DNA of 64,000 bases, taken from NCBI RefSeq assembly GCF_002233675.1, contig NZ_NMUQ01000001.1, positions 343,398-407,397 on the forward strand. Direction: 5' to 3'. The position numbers and the translations under genes are program-made. Shown piece by piece: positions 1 through 8,837 of this stretch. This DNA is from Paenibacillus herberti (GTDB lineage: Bacteria > Bacillota > Bacilli > Paenibacillales > Paenibacillaceae). The notes beneath the pieces are model-generated. The model saw nothing but the letters and a program-made list of their open reading frames with translations, was not told the origin of the DNA and did not search any database. The stretch's first letter is position 1. Each line of letters begins with the position of its first letter.

Positions 1-1
1 T

Positions 2-163
2 ATAAGCTTTTTTGGCAAAGATGGCCACGTCCTGCATGAAACGTCTGGAAGGTTGACTCAGGTTAAATACGAGTGCAAGGGCGATGAAGGGTATGTGCGG
101 ATTGCAGCTTACTTGGAAGGAGGATATGCGGCGTTTTCCCAGCCTTTATTTGTTGAGGCTTGA
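2..163 (+). CDS. C-terminal end of an upstream gene, possibly PHP-domain phosphoesterase-like
   Basis: An open frame enters from the left edge and stops with TGA at 161-163, giving about 53 residues with no start in the window. The tail alternates basic and hydrophobic residues and ends in GYAAFSQPLFVEA. That resembles the last beta strands of PHP-type metal-dependent phosphoesterases, which often end in a similar aromatic-x-x-P-[IL]-[FY] motif. No catalytic residue is visible in this piece, so the family is a weak inference. The next gene starts 94 bp downstream with its own ribosome site. Confidence 0.4.
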   Translation: MSFFGKDGHVLHETSGRLTQVKYECKGDEGYVRIAAYLEGGYAAFSQPLFVEA

Positions 164-257
164 TAACCAATGAAAGTTATCCCTTCTGCCGACCAGACGT
201 TTCATCAGCGACTCATCCATACAAAAAAACGGGATCACTCAAAGGAGCCGTGTATGA

Positions 258-2129
258 ATGCGCAAGAAGCAAGGTTGGATGTTAGGTTTAACGTTGTGTA
301 CGCTGTTTGCTAGCCTAGCGATTGTCCCTCCTTCTAAGGTGAACGCAGATTTTAACTCCTCCACGAACAAAAACTGGATGGAGCAAGTCAGTGCTGTCAA
401 TCCCAATTTTGCCAATACTACGCTCCGCAATGTCATACTTCCAGGTACACATGACTCCGGAACCGGCGTCTTCAATGACGGTGGTTTCGACGAGTCGCTG
501 GCCCCCGATCTAATCAATACCTCACAAATCTATCAATACGTCATTCCTACAGGCACGGTCAAAAGTCAATCCAGAACTCAGGATCTCAATGTAGGCGAGC
601 AGCTCAATGCAGGCATTCGCTATTTGGATCTGCGGGTCGGTCCGAATCAGTATTTTTCCGGGGTCAACTTCGAGAATCAAGAAACGACGCTGAGAACGAT
701 GCACGGGTTATACGGCGAATACATGGAGAGCATTCTGCAGTCCACCAAGAGCTTTCTGGATGCCAACCCGAAAGAGGTCGTCGTGCTTGATTTTCAGCAT
801 TTCTATTCTATGAGCAATACGAGCTACACTCACTTGAAAGAGCGCATTTTGTACTACCTTGGCGACAAACTCGTTCCAAAATCATATGGCATCAACACGC
901 CGCTCAGCACGCTTTGGAATGAGAACAAACGAGTCATCGTTTATTACGGTACTCATAACTATTGGTCCGGCGCGACAACTAAAGCGTCAGGTGCTGTTCC
1001 GAGCCAGTTCACGAACGAGCCGTGGGTGTGGGATCGCAACGCAGCGATGCGGTCGGCCTGGATGAACGAGAGCAGTGCCGGAAACTTGAAGCCTCAGCTT
1101 GAAGCGGAAGTCAACGTCGCAGCAAGTTATACGAACAAACTGCATGTGCTGCAAACTGTCGTCACTCCAGCCGTTGGCACCTCCGTAGCAAGCGTAGCCG
1201 CAGCCACCAATGCAATCGCGATGAACGGGCTGCAAAGCGATTGGCCGAGCAAGGGTGTTAATGTGATCATGCTCGACTTCTTCAATTATAATGATATTGT
1301 AAACGTTATCAAAAGGCTGAATATGAAACAAAAAGACTCCAGCAATACGGAATACGGCGTGTATGTGTACGAACATCCGAACTATCAGGGTAACGTGAAC
1401 CGTTTCCTTGGGGATACCGATGATATTACCGGATTCATCGTTGGTAACGACACGGCCAGTTCCGTTAAAATCGTCGGCCCTTACAAGGTCGAGCTGTTCG
1501 CTGATCCGAACTATTCCGGCACAAAAACGGTACTGACTTCCAGCATTGCGAATCTTGCGACACTGGGGCAGGACAACAATTTAACCTCACTGCGCGTCGA
1601 AAACGCAGGCTCTGATAACGGCGTATTTGTGTACGAACATACAAACTATTTGGGTAAAAGGGTGCGCCTGACTGCGGATGAGCCCAATATGGCCCTGACC
1701 TATGTCGGCGACGACAAAGCTTCATCAATTGAGATCGTAGGCAATTACACGGTTCAAGTATTTGAGCACCCGAACTTCCAAGGCAATTCCTATCAATATA
1801 ACGTGAGTGGATCTGCCAGCCTCGGAGGATGGGGAGATACAATCAGCTCCATTAAAGTTACCCCTACAACAAACGCTAACGGAGTGTTTCTCTATCAACA
1901 TTCCAACTATGAAGGATCGTTTGTCCAGCTGACATCCGATGTGCCCGATATGGGAACTACGATTCTCGGTCATGATCAAGCCTCTTCTGTTAGAATCGTC
2001 GGTCCTTACAAGGCTGTCATTTATGAAAACGGCAACTACCAAGGAAATTCTATTACTTATACTTCCAGTAATTCAAGCTTAGGGGGGTGGAATGACAAGG
2101 CCAGCTCAGTTAAGGTTCTGCCGGCTTAA
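258..2129 (+). CDS. Secreted PI-PLC X-domain protein with C-terminal beta/gamma-crystallin repeats
   Basis: A 623-residue exported protein. Residues 1-30 are a signal peptide ending in VNA. Residues about 40-360 match the phosphatidylinositol-specific phospholipase C X domain: LPGTHDSGT places the first catalytic His at about 65, LDLRV follows, and TMHGLYG places the second His at about 149. The family cleaves phosphatidylinositol or its glycan anchors by general acid-base catalysis. From about 368 to the end, Greek-key motifs of the form GV[YF][VL]Y[EQ]H.NY.G recur in three tandem beta/gamma-crystallin domains, a fold that often binds calcium in bacteria. The start is chosen because AAAGGAG at 241-247 is well spaced from ATG 258; ATG 254 is in another frame. 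A terminator follows at 2182. The substrate is not proven. Confidence 0.85.
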   Translation: MRKKQGWMLGLTLCTLFASLAIVPPSKVNADFNSSTNKNWMEQVSAVNPNFANTTLRNVILPGTHDSGTGVFNDGGFDESLAPDLINTSQIYQYVIPTGTVKSQSRTQDLNVGEQLNAGIRYLDLRVGPNQYFSGVNFENQETTLRTMHGLYGEYMESILQSTKSFLDANPKEVVVLDFQHFYSMSNTSYTHLKERILYYLGDKLVPKSYGINTPLSTLWNENKRVIVYYGTHNYWSGATTKASGAVPSQFTNEPWVWDRNAAMRSAWMNESSAGNLKPQLEAEVNVAASYTNKLHVLQTVVTPAVGTSVASVAAATNAIAMNGLQSDWPSKGVNVIMLDFFNYNDIVNVIKRLNMKQKDSSNTEYGVYVYEHPNYQGNVNRFLGDTDDITGFIVGNDTASSVKIVGPYKVELFADPNYSGTKTVLTSSIANLATLGQDNNLTSLRVENAGSDNGVFVYEHTNYLGKRVRLTADEPNMALTYVGDDKASSIEIVGNYTVQVFEHPNFQGNSYQYNVSGSASLGGWGDTISSIKVTPTTNANGVFLYQHSNYEGSFVQLTSDVPDMGTTILGHDQASSVRIVGPYKAVIYENGNYQGNSITYTSSNSSLGGWNDKASSVKVLPA

Positions 2130-2181
2130 AATAGCAGTGTTTAACAGATAAAGATAAGTTGGAGGCGAATAATAAGTAGTG

Positions 2182-2217
2182 AAGACCTGGGGGCCAGAGT
2201 GCCGTCAGGTCTTTTTT
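2182..2217 (+). terminator. Rho-independent terminator after the PI-PLC-like gene
   Basis: Arms AAGACCTG (2182-2189) and CAGGTCTT (2206-2213) flank a 16-nt loop and run into a T tract. The rest of the 2130-2444 interval holds only a candidate extended -10 promoter near 2353. Confidence 0.75.
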
Positions 2218-2352
2218 AGCTTTAATATCCTCTAAAACTATGATTGCCGATGAATCAATGGGCTGGCGTTCATTCCTTGAGCGAAGGAGGCTTATTTGCC
2301 CTATATACCGGCTTTTTTCGGCCTTATGCGAGATGCCGCTTTACAGGAATGG

Positions 2353-2361
2353 TGTTATAAT
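2353..2361 (+). promoter_or_regulatory. Extended -10 promoter for the MFS gene
   Basis: TGTTATAAT is an exact TGnTATAAT extended -10 element about 85 bp before the chosen start. No convincing -35 element is seen, which is typical of extended -10 promoters. Confidence 0.45.
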
Positions 2362-2444
2362 CCGCATTGACTAACTTCCCTGCCGCAAAAGCGGGCGGAT
2401 GCAAATCAGGCAGCCCGGGGATAGATGGAAGGAAGCGACGGACA

Positions 2445-3686
2445 ATGGGATCAAGAAAATGGTGGAGGCGGCAAGAGAGGGCGGTGCTTCCGCCGGAAAG
2501 AAGGCTGGGGAAAAACGCGATTATCTCGTTGAATATCCATGCTTGTTTTCAATTCGGATCTTCGATGTCGGGCTTGTTTCTAAACCTCTACCTGTGGCGG
2601 CTGACCCAGGATCTGGTGATCAACGGATTGTACAACATCCTGGTATTCGGAATTGCTCCAGCCGCTTTTGCAGCGGGAGGCTGGCTGGCCAAGCGCAAGG
2701 ACCGCATGGTTACATACCGGCTTGGTATATTGATGAATGCGCTGTTTTATTTACTCGTCATTGTGGCCCAGGAAAACGTGGCTGAATTTTTCGTGTTATT
2801 CGCTCTGTTAAACGGCATTGCGTCGGGTTTTTACTGGGTTGGTTATCTGGTGCTGCAATACGATGTCTCGACGGAGACGAACCGGATTCGTTATCTCGCG
2901 ATCAATATGATTGCGTTTAACGCCGCTGGATTAGCGGGTCCGGCGCTTGCCGGCTTTGTTATCCAGAGCAGCGAGGGGCTGAGGGGATACATTATAATTT
3001 TCTCCCTAGCATTTGTTATGTTCCTTATTGCCGCCACCGTCAGCTTCCGCATTCCGCTCCAGCCAGCCCGGCACCGGACTTTTTATTTGAGATTGATGGG
3101 CTTGCTCATGAGTAAACACCGCCGCTGGCGGCACGGCCTGTATAGCTTTTTCATTTTTGGTCTTTTCCAGGGCATTATGTTGTTTTTACCCAACATTTTG
3201 CTTTTCCTTACGCTTGGGCGCGAGGACTGGGTTGGCTACTTCGGCGTGTTTTTCTCCGCTTTGATTGTCGCCACGGGTTATGTGCTCTCCCGCATCGCTA
3301 AAAAAGAGAACGCCCGAAAGTATCTGCTCTTATCTTCGACCGGCATTACGTTAGGTTCATCGCTACTGCTAATAGAGGTCAGTTTATGGTCAGTCGTGCT
3401 TTTCATGATGCTGTTCTCGGTATTCAATCCGCTTGCGATGAATACGCTCACTTCATACTATTACCGACTGATTGGGACGCTGCCGCTTAAAGGGGAACTG
3501 CGGGTGGAGTCGGTCATTATGCGGGAGCTGTTCCTCAACGGCGGCCGCATCGTATCGATTTCGATTTTGCTGCTGTTTGCCGGAAATCTACAACCCGCAG
3601 CCATTGCTATCGTTCTGCTTGTATTGGCAGGAATGCAATTTCTGCTGCTGAGGCTGGTACGCGAGGAATTGCCGGTTTCGCAATGA
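2445..3686 (+). CDS. Major facilitator superfamily transporter
   Basis: A 413-residue integral membrane protein with about twelve hydrophobic segments and a basic N-terminus. A G-rich pair of helices (NGIASGFYWVGYLVLQYDVS) and AFNAAGLAGPALAGF are typical of MFS half-repeats. It should move a small solute or drug across the membrane, but nothing in the sequence fixes the substrate. The frame is open from TTG 2367, but ATG 2445 is preferred because GGAAGGA lies 8-14 nt upstream, while the 26 extra residues look like untranslated leader. mscL follows 59 bp later with its own -10-like box, so the two are probably separate or weakly coupled units. Confidence 0.8.
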   Translation: MGSRKWWRRQERAVLPPERRLGKNAIISLNIHACFQFGSSMSGLFLNLYLWRLTQDLVINGLYNILVFGIAPAAFAAGGWLAKRKDRMVTYRLGILMNALFYLLVIVAQENVAEFFVLFALLNGIASGFYWVGYLVLQYDVSTETNRIRYLAINMIAFNAAGLAGPALAGFVIQSSEGLRGYIIIFSLAFVMFLIAATVSFRIPLQPARHRTFYLRLMGLLMSKHRRWRHGLYSFFIFGLFQGIMLFLPNILLFLTLGREDWVGYFGVFFSALIVATGYVLSRIAKKENARKYLLLSSTGITLGSSLLLIEVSLWSVVLFMMLFSVFNPLAMNTLTSYYYRLIGTLPLKGELRVESVIMRELFLNGGRIVSISILLLFAGNLQPAAIAIVLLVLAGMQFLLLRLVREELPVSQ

Positions 3687-3745
3687 ACGGGGAACATAAT
3701 TTTTGTATAATAGATTCAGTAATTGGATAAGGAGTGAAAGGATAT

Positions 3746-4144
3746 ATGTGGAAGGACTTCAAAGCCTTCGCCATGAAGGGCAACATTATGGAACTTGCGA
3801 TCGCGGTCATTATCGGCGCGGCGTTCGGCAAGATGGTCACCTCGCTCGTTAATGACATCGTCACCCCACTTGTGGGCATGCTGCTCGGCGGTGTTAATGT
3901 TTCGGGACTGGAATTCAAATTTGGTGAAACCGTCCTGAAGTATGGGTTGTTTTTGCAAACGATCATCGATTTCTTCATTATTACGTTCTCTATCTTCATG
4001 TTCATCCGGCTGTTGACCAAGCTTAAGCGCAAGGAGCAGGTGGAGGAAAATGGCCAGGCAAAGCAGGAGATGGTGCTGACTGGCGAGGAGAAGTTGTTAA
4101 TTGAGATCCGTGATCTGCTTAAGGATCAGGCACGGCGCGATTAG
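3746..4144 (+). CDS. mscL: Large-conductance mechanosensitive channel MscL
   Basis: A 132-residue channel that opens under membrane tension to release solutes on hypo-osmotic shock. [21 protein letters not shown] is the typical amphipathic N-terminus and first pore helix. A second membrane helix spans about 65-95, and the C-terminus is a charged helix ending in EIRDLLKDQ. Length and order match the family. The start is ATG 3746, 11 nt after GGAG; the upstream in-frame GTG 3734 lies inside the ribosome site. A TATAAT at 3706-3711 could be its own -10. Confidence 0.95.
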   Translation: MWKDFKAFAMKGNIMELAIAVIIGAAFGKMVTSLVNDIVTPLVGMLLGGVNVSGLEFKFGETVLKYGLFLQTIIDFFIITFSIFMFIRLLTKLKRKEQVEENGQAKQEMVLTGEEKLLIEIRDLLKDQARRD

Positions 4145-4178
4145 CTGAGGTAGGTTGTAGAGTGAAGGAGGCTTACAA

Positions 4179-5939
4179 GTGAAGCCAAACCATTTAGAGG
4201 ATCGAGTCGAGCAGCTAGAACAAGAGATTCGCGAGTTGCGCCAACAGCTTCAGCGGTTCGGGAATATTTTGTCACAGGAACAAGGAGCATCTTCACAAAA
4301 GCAAAACATCGGCGCTCACATGCCTACGGCTGCCCAGCAAGGAGCCGCGTCGTCCCTGCCGCCAACGTTACGGCAGCAGCTGCCGGGAGACTCGCCGCAG
4401 CGGCAGGCTGCTCCGATAGGGATGCTAGACGCTCCGCCGAGGCCGCCGAAAGAACCGCCGCAACCGATCGATTGGGAGCATCAGATCGGCCGAGTTTGGT
4501 TGCCGCGCATCTTCGTTATCGTGCTGCTGATTGGCGTGTTATGGGGATTCCTCGCTGCCGTGAACGCCGGTTATATTACACCGGAGATTCGTTGCCTCCT
4601 CGGGTTGGCTGCTGCTCTTGTCATGTTCGGGGCAGGTGTGCGCTGGATGCGCCAGAAGCGCAACGCGCTTGGCTTAGTCCTGCTAGGCGGCGCGAATGGT
4701 GTGCTTGTGTTGACGCTTTTTGCGGCGCATATGCTGTACGATTTTATCGGTGCGGGCATGGCCTTCGTGTTATATGTCGCTGCGGTTGTGTTATTCGCAG
4801 GGACCGCACTGCGCTATCGCTCACAAGCACTGATGCTTGCGGCCGCAGTTGCCGGGACGCTGGTTCCTTTTCTGGTCGATTCCAGCGAACCCAATATGAC
4901 GCTCCTCATCGTTTATGAAGCGATGTTCGCCGCAGTCGTCCTGCTTATCAGCTGGCGATACGCTTTCCGGATTACTTTTGTCGCTTCCTATGCGCTGTTG
5001 CAGTTGCCCGCAATTGCGGCCGGCATCGGAGCTAGCTCGGATCGTGAGCGTTGGATCATTCTCGGCGCTCTGCTGCTTCATCACCTGCTGCAGTATGGGC
5101 TGTCACTGAGGGATGTTTCCTTCGCCTCTCGGCCGGAGCGGCAAGGGCTGCTGTTTGCATCTTTTGCACTCAATGCCGCGTGGATGATTGATATGCTAGA
5201 GCAGACTGAATACCGCTGGATGATGGCAGCTCTCGCTTTGTTCTATACGGTCTCGGCTTACTTACTTCGGTCAAGTGTCGGACAGAGGCTGCAGCTGTAT
5301 GCGGTAATCGCTACGCTTGGTTGGTTATTACTGCTCATTAATGTAGTTTCCGATGATTACCTCGGAGCGACGCTGCTCATTCAAGGGATTCTGGCGTTAT
5401 ATCTTGGCCTGAAGCTCAAATCCTGGATGCAACAGACAGCCGGAGCTATTATCGGTTTTATCGGAGTTGCGCTTGTGCTAAAATCGCCGATTGAAGAAGC
5501 TTGGTCCGACGCAACGCTATCTTGGCTAGTCCTTCTTGCAGTGTGGACGGTGTTATACTTTCTCTTGCGACCGTCCCGCACGAAGGATTTTCCCGAAGGA
5601 CCGGGACCAGTTGTGCTTTGGAGCGGCGCCATTCTTGTACTTGTTTTCCTGACGCAGCTCACGCTTGCACTCGCACAATCTCTGGAGTCGGACAGCCGCT
5701 CGCTCGTGCTTTCGGCCGTATGGGTAGCCTATGCCGTCGTTCTAATCTCAGTTGGAATGTTTTGGCGGCAGGCCAAGGTGCGCATGGCGGGAATCGTGCT
5801 GTTGCTTCTGACGTTGCTCAAGGTAATCTTTATTGATTTGCCGGGTGTGTCCACGGCGGTCAGAGCCATCTTGTTTATCGGTCTCGGAGCTGTTGGCATC
5901 CTGGTGTCTCGATTCCTCTATCACAAGCAGAAGGATTAG
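4179..5939 (+). CDS. DUF2339 multi-pass membrane protein
   Basis: A 586-residue protein. Residues 1-40 form a Glu/Gln/Leu-rich coiled coil, and 45-105 are a Pro/Gln/Ala-rich linker. IDWEHQIGRVWLPRIFVIVL then opens a block of about fourteen hydrophobic helices, the layout of DUF2339 membrane proteins. Function is unknown; it has been linked only loosely to the envelope. The start is GTG 4179, seven nt after a strong AAGGAGG. It lies 34 bp after mscL and may be co-transcribed with it. A perfect inverted repeat at 5953-5994 ends the unit. Confidence 0.75.
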   Translation: MKPNHLEDRVEQLEQEIRELRQQLQRFGNILSQEQGASSQKQNIGAHMPTAAQQGAASSLPPTLRQQLPGDSPQRQAAPIGMLDAPPRPPKEPPQPIDWEHQIGRVWLPRIFVIVLLIGVLWGFLAAVNAGYITPEIRCLLGLAAALVMFGAGVRWMRQKRNALGLVLLGGANGVLVLTLFAAHMLYDFIGAGMAFVLYVAAVVLFAGTALRYRSQALMLAAAVAGTLVPFLVDSSEPNMTLLIVYEAMFAAVVLLISWRYAFRITFVASYALLQLPAIAAGIGASSDRERWIILGALLLHHLLQYGLSLRDVSFASRPERQGLLFASFALNAAWMIDMLEQTEYRWMMAALALFYTVSAYLLRSSVGQRLQLYAVIATLGWLLLLINVVSDDYLGATLLIQGILALYLGLKLKSWMQQTAGAIIGFIGVALVLKSPIEEAWSDATLSWLVLLAVWTVLYFLLRPSRTKDFPEGPGPVVLWSGAILVLVFLTQLTLALAQSLESDSRSLVLSAVWVAYAVVLISVGMFWRQAKVRMAGIVLLLLTLLKVIFIDLPGVSTAVRAILFIGLGAVGILVSRFLYHKQKD

Positions 5940-5952
5940 TGCAGCTGCACAT

Positions 5953-5994
5953 AAAACAGCGTCAGTCGACGAGAAAATCGACTGACGCTGTTTT
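5953..5994. terminator. Bidirectional terminator between convergent genes
   Basis: A perfect 17-bp stem (5953-5969 with 5978-5994) has an 8-nt loop and A/T tails on both sides. It sits between the convergent DUF2339 and YdcF-like genes and can serve both. Confidence 0.9.
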
Positions 5995-6013
5995 ATTGAG
6001 CTAATGTCCCTAA

Positions 6014-6613
6014 TTAGTTGAATGACCACCGCAAATCAGAGTATTTAAAGAGATATTTATAGTAGGCAGGGAATTCTCGTATTATGGAGTAAATATCTCT
6101 AAACTCAAAGATTTTGGCATGAGCAGAATACACTTCTTTAATACCTATTGTTTTAAACGCTAGTTTTGTCCTAGATATATGAAAATATTGAGTAATAACC
6201 ATCACAGAGTTTAATTTTAACTCATTCATAATCTGGCTGGTATTTTGGGCGGTCATATACGAGTTGAGCCCATTATTATCCTCTTTAATTTTTTCTTCCG
6301 GTATCCCTTTATCTATTAAGTAAGATTTCATAACCTTTGCCTCATCGAAACCTTCCTTACCAATACCACCACTTACAATGATAAAAGTAAAATAGCCCCC
6401 ATTATAAAGTTCTACGGATTTATCTAATCTTGCTTTTAACCGATTAGAAGGCTGTCCATTAACTTCTACTTTATTTCCTAATACTACAGCTACGTCAACA
6501 GGTTTCAGTTCATCATTCAACCCATCTATTATCACCAGAGTAGTGTGAATGATAAACCAGAGGAAAAGACTTGCTACTACTATTAAAAATCGTTTAATGA
6601 AAATAAAGTTCAA
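6014..6613 (-). CDS. YdcF/DUF218-like membrane-anchored protein
   Basis: A 199-residue protein with one N-terminal membrane helix (about 8-28) followed by a DUF218 domain. VAVVLGNKV, the RL-A-LD-VELY motif, IIVSGGIG, and NGLNSYMTAQ followed by VMVITQYFHISRT match the YdcF/SanA/ElyC family, whose members act in envelope homeostasis. The biochemical reaction is unsettled. The start is TTG with GAAGGTGAGAG just upstream. Base composition is clearly richer in A+T than either neighbour, and the gene faces the opposite way, suggesting later acquisition. A second member of the family is encoded at 29725-30480. Confidence 0.8.
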   Translation of the reverse strand: MNFIFIKRFLIVVASLFLWFIIHTTLVIIDGLNDELKPVDVAVVLGNKVEVNGQPSNRLKARLDKSVELYNGGYFTFIIVSGGIGKEGFDEAKVMKSYLIDKGIPEEKIKEDNNGLNSYMTAQNTSQIMNELKLNSVMVITQYFHISRTKLAFKTIGIKEVYSAHAKIFEFRDIYSIIREFPAYYKYLFKYSDLRWSFN

Positions 6614-6790
6614 TCTCTCACCTTCGTTCTCTCATTTTTTTCCATAATCGTTCTTTAATATTATCATACTTGAGCGCATGAGCTGTAGGGTGCGATTGAC
6701 GGGAGTTCGTATCCGGTGATTCCATAAGTCAGCATAACAAAATTGACCGGGACTATTTTTTTTCTGACAGCAGCTGTTGGAAAATAAAAT

Positions 6791-6826
6791 AAAAAAGCGA
6801 AGGCCTCCACGGCTTTCGCTTTTTTT
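6791..6826. terminator. Terminator downstream of the ada-ogt operon
   Basis: Arms AAAAAAGCGAA(G)GCC and GGC(T)TTCGCTTTTTT surround TCCAC. The A tract at the left becomes a U tract on the minus strand, ending the ogt transcript. The 6614-6790 stretch upstream shows nothing recognisable. Confidence 0.75.
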
Positions 6827-6870
6827 AATCGCTACTGCAGAAGCTCGCTCTGTTCCAGGCCCAGCAGCCG

Positions 6871-7461
6871 CTATTGCGTAAGCTCGCCCTGCTCAAGAGT
6901 TAGCAGTCGCTGCTTCATCTCCATGCCGCCGCGATAGCCGGTCAAAGCGCCGCTTGCACCAATAACGCGGTGGCAGGGGATAGGCATGAGTACAGGATTC
7001 GCGCCGATTGCGGCTCCGACCGCCCGGGCGGCGGATGGTCTGCCAATCGCATCTGCAATGTCCGCATAAGATCTCGTTTCGCCGTATGGTATTGCTTGCA
7101 GAGCCCTCCACACTACCATCTGAAAAGGCGTCCCACGCAGCGAGAGCGGCATATCAAAGGTAGAGCGGCTGCCTGCAAAATATTGGGCCAGCTCGTCCGC
7201 ATAAGGCTGAAGCTGTTGGCCCGAGTGCTCCAGAGCTGCTCCTGGACGTCGTGCTGCAGCCCATTCGGTAAGCTCCTGGAAGGGGCCGTTCAACGAGCCG
7301 CAAAAGGCGAATCCTTCGGCATCGGCCGCCAGGTAGAGCTGCCAATCTTCATTTCCGAGCTTGCTCCAATACAGCTTCTCTTGAGTTTCAGCAAGCTTAG
7401 ATGTATTCTGCGCTTGAGGAACTGCTGTATCGGCTGGCTGATTCTCTATGATTTCACTCAT
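6871..7461 (-). CDS. ogt: Methylated-DNA-[protein]-cysteine S-methyltransferase
   Basis: A 196-residue suicide repair protein that takes the methyl group from O6-methylguanine onto its own cysteine. The active-site loop PIPCHRVIG is present. GTPFQMVVWRAL and PYGETRSYADIA form the DNA-binding and arginine-finger part, and GGMEMKQRLLTLE closes the fold. The N-terminal 40 residues are a poorly conserved extension. It overlaps the end of the upstream adaA by 8 nt. This is the adaA-adaB arrangement of Bacillus, so it is probably induced with it by methylated AdaA. Confidence 0.93.
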   Translation of the reverse strand: MSEIIENQPADTAVPQAQNTSKLAETQEKLYWSKLGNEDWQLYLAADAEGFAFCGSLNGPFQELTEWAAARRPGAALEHSGQQLQPYADELAQYFAGSRSTFDMPLSLRGTPFQMVVWRALQAIPYGETRSYADIADAIGRPSAARAVGAAIGANPVLMPIPCHRVIGASGALTGYRGGMEMKQRLLTLEQGELTQ

Positions 7462-8077
7462 CTGCTATCCTCTCCTTACCTTCTTGAATAGCTTCGAGCT
7501 GCTTGCGGTATTCCGCCGGTGTGCAGCCGAGCTCTCTTCTGAACATCGCAATAAAATGAGCCGCTCCCGGCATCCCGACCTGTCGCCCGATCTCAGTCAC
7601 GGGAGCATCACTCCCGGAAAGCAGCTCGGTCGCGAGCCGCATTCGCTCCCGCCTGACGAACTGCTGCGGCGTAAACCCGGTCTGCCGCTTGAAGCTACGA
7701 TGTAGATGCCAAGGTGAGCTGCATCCGACTTCCGCGAGCGCGGCGAGCGACAGATCCTCTTGTAGATGCGCCCGAATGTAGCGAATCAGGCCATCGATCC
7801 ATGCTTCTGACGGCTGCATAGCTGCATCCGGCTGGCATCTTTTACAGGAACGGAATCCGGCCTTCAGCGCTTCTGCTGGAGAACCGAATACGGCCGTATG
7901 ATCACGCTTCGGCGTTCGGGATTTGCAGGAAGGACGGCAAAATATGCCGGTCGTTTTTACCGCATACCAAAAGCGACCGTCCGCTTCATCATCGCAGTTG
8001 CAAACAGCCGTCCATTGCTCCTCCGTTGGAGCGGTCCATGTAGCAGCTCCTTCGGAAATAATCCGCATGATGCTCAT
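7454..8077 (-). CDS. adaA: AdaA-type methylphosphotriester-DNA methyltransferase and AraC-family activator
   Basis: A 207-residue two-domain protein. The N-terminal Ada domain carries the zinc cysteines in FCRPSC (about 47 and 51) and CKRC (about 78 and 81). Cys47 is the expected methyl acceptor for phosphotriesters, and methylation converts the protein into a transcription activator in this family. Residues about 90-195 are an AraC helix-turn-helix pair (LSLAALAEVGCSSPWHLHRSF and VTEIGRQVGMPGAAHF). The start ATG 8077 follows GGAGGTGAC at a good distance. It lacks the C-terminal O6-methylguanine transferase of enterobacterial Ada, which the next gene supplies. Confidence 0.92.
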   Translation of the reverse strand: MSIMRIISEGAATWTAPTEEQWTAVCNCDDEADGRFWYAVKTTGIFCRPSCKSRTPKRDHTAVFGSPAEALKAGFRSCKRCQPDAAMQPSEAWIDGLIRYIRAHLQEDLSLAALAEVGCSSPWHLHRSFKRQTGFTPQQFVRRERMRLATELLSGSDAPVTEIGRQVGMPGAAHFIAMFRRELGCTPAEYRKQLEAIQEGKERIADE

Positions 8078-8182
8078 CGGCTGTCACCTCCATGCCATCA
8101 GTATACCTCTTTTCATGCTGCCGGTTAACGTTATGGGAATGAAAGAGCAAGATGGCGAAGCCTCCTCAGCGATCCGCATAGG

Positions 8183-8209
8183 AAAAAAGCCAACCAGAAC
8201 ATCTGGTTG
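8183..8209 (-). terminator. Terminator of the SET-domain gene
   Basis: On the minus strand CAACCAGA and TCTGGTTG pair around a 3-nt loop and run into six U residues. It lies just beyond the stop of the gene at 8255. Confidence 0.75.
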
Positions 8210-8254
8210 ACCTGTTGATCATCTGCAACAAGCGTTTTTACGCTGTGGGTAGGA

Positions 8255-8653
8255 CTACTTGCTCTCGGTATTTTCCGGATCATACAAAAACCAGAGCGGA
8301 TCGTCGCAATCGGGCTCGCCGTTGTAGTTGATCAGAACTTCCTCATCGGATTCGATATCGGCATAAGCGAAAAAATCCACCGTCAGCTTCTCGAAACTAA
8401 GCTCATAAACGGCATTTGGCGTGTAGGAATGGTTGAAGAGACTACCGTATCCGAGTACGATCGCGCCATGATTGGCTCCAAAGTTGAACACATAATCGTC
8501 TAATACAGTCTGCTCGATAAGTTCATGCTCTTCATTTGGATAAGTGACGACGGGAGCCTCGTGAATCAGCTCTCCCTTCGCTATTTTCCTCGTGGCAAAA
8601 ACTCCACGCGTGAATTCCCCGGTGGTAAAAGGGGATGTTCGGACTTCCAACAT
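8255..8653 (-). CDS. SET domain-containing protein
   Basis: A 132-residue single-domain protein. RGVFATRKIAKGELI at the N-terminus, GSLFNHSYTPNA in the middle and EEVLINYN near the end are the SET signatures, including the NH motif that helps bind S-adenosylmethionine. SET proteins methylate lysines; the bacterial substrate here is unknown. The frame extends 20 codons further upstream, but GAGGTG just before ATG 8653 makes the shorter form more likely. It is transcribed away from copA and has its own terminator. Confidence 0.8.
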   Translation of the reverse strand: MLEVRTSPFTTGEFTRGVFATRKIAKGELIHEAPVVTYPNEEHELIEQTVLDDYVFNFGANHGAIVLGYGSLFNHSYTPNAVYELSFEKLTVDFFAYADIESDEEVLINYNGEPDCDDPLWFLYDPENTESK

Positions 8654-8775
8654 ATGCCGCACCTCGCAGTTAAATGAATACCCTAGTTTAACCCGAGGCG
8701 GGCTAAACGGCAAATCCGCTTGGTTCCCAGGCTCTCCAGCAGGTCATACTGAGGCTTAATGCTAAATATATTTTC

Positions 8776-8804
8776 TTGACCAATATAGGGTAGGGGGGTA
8801 TATT
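8776..8804 (+). promoter_or_regulatory. copA promoter with CsoR-like copper operator in the spacer
   Basis: TTGACC (8776-8781) and TATATT (8799-8804) are 17 nt apart. The spacer holds AATATAGGGTAGGGGGG. The layout and right half are the same as at the copZ promoter 13 kb away (21751-21779), where the box is a perfect palindrome; here the left half has diverged. CsoR-type repressors bind such G/C-rich boxes and release on Cu(I). No csoR gene lies in this window. Confidence 0.7.
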
Positions 8805-8837
8805 GGGGGTAGTGGAAGTAACTTTGGAGGTAACCAT

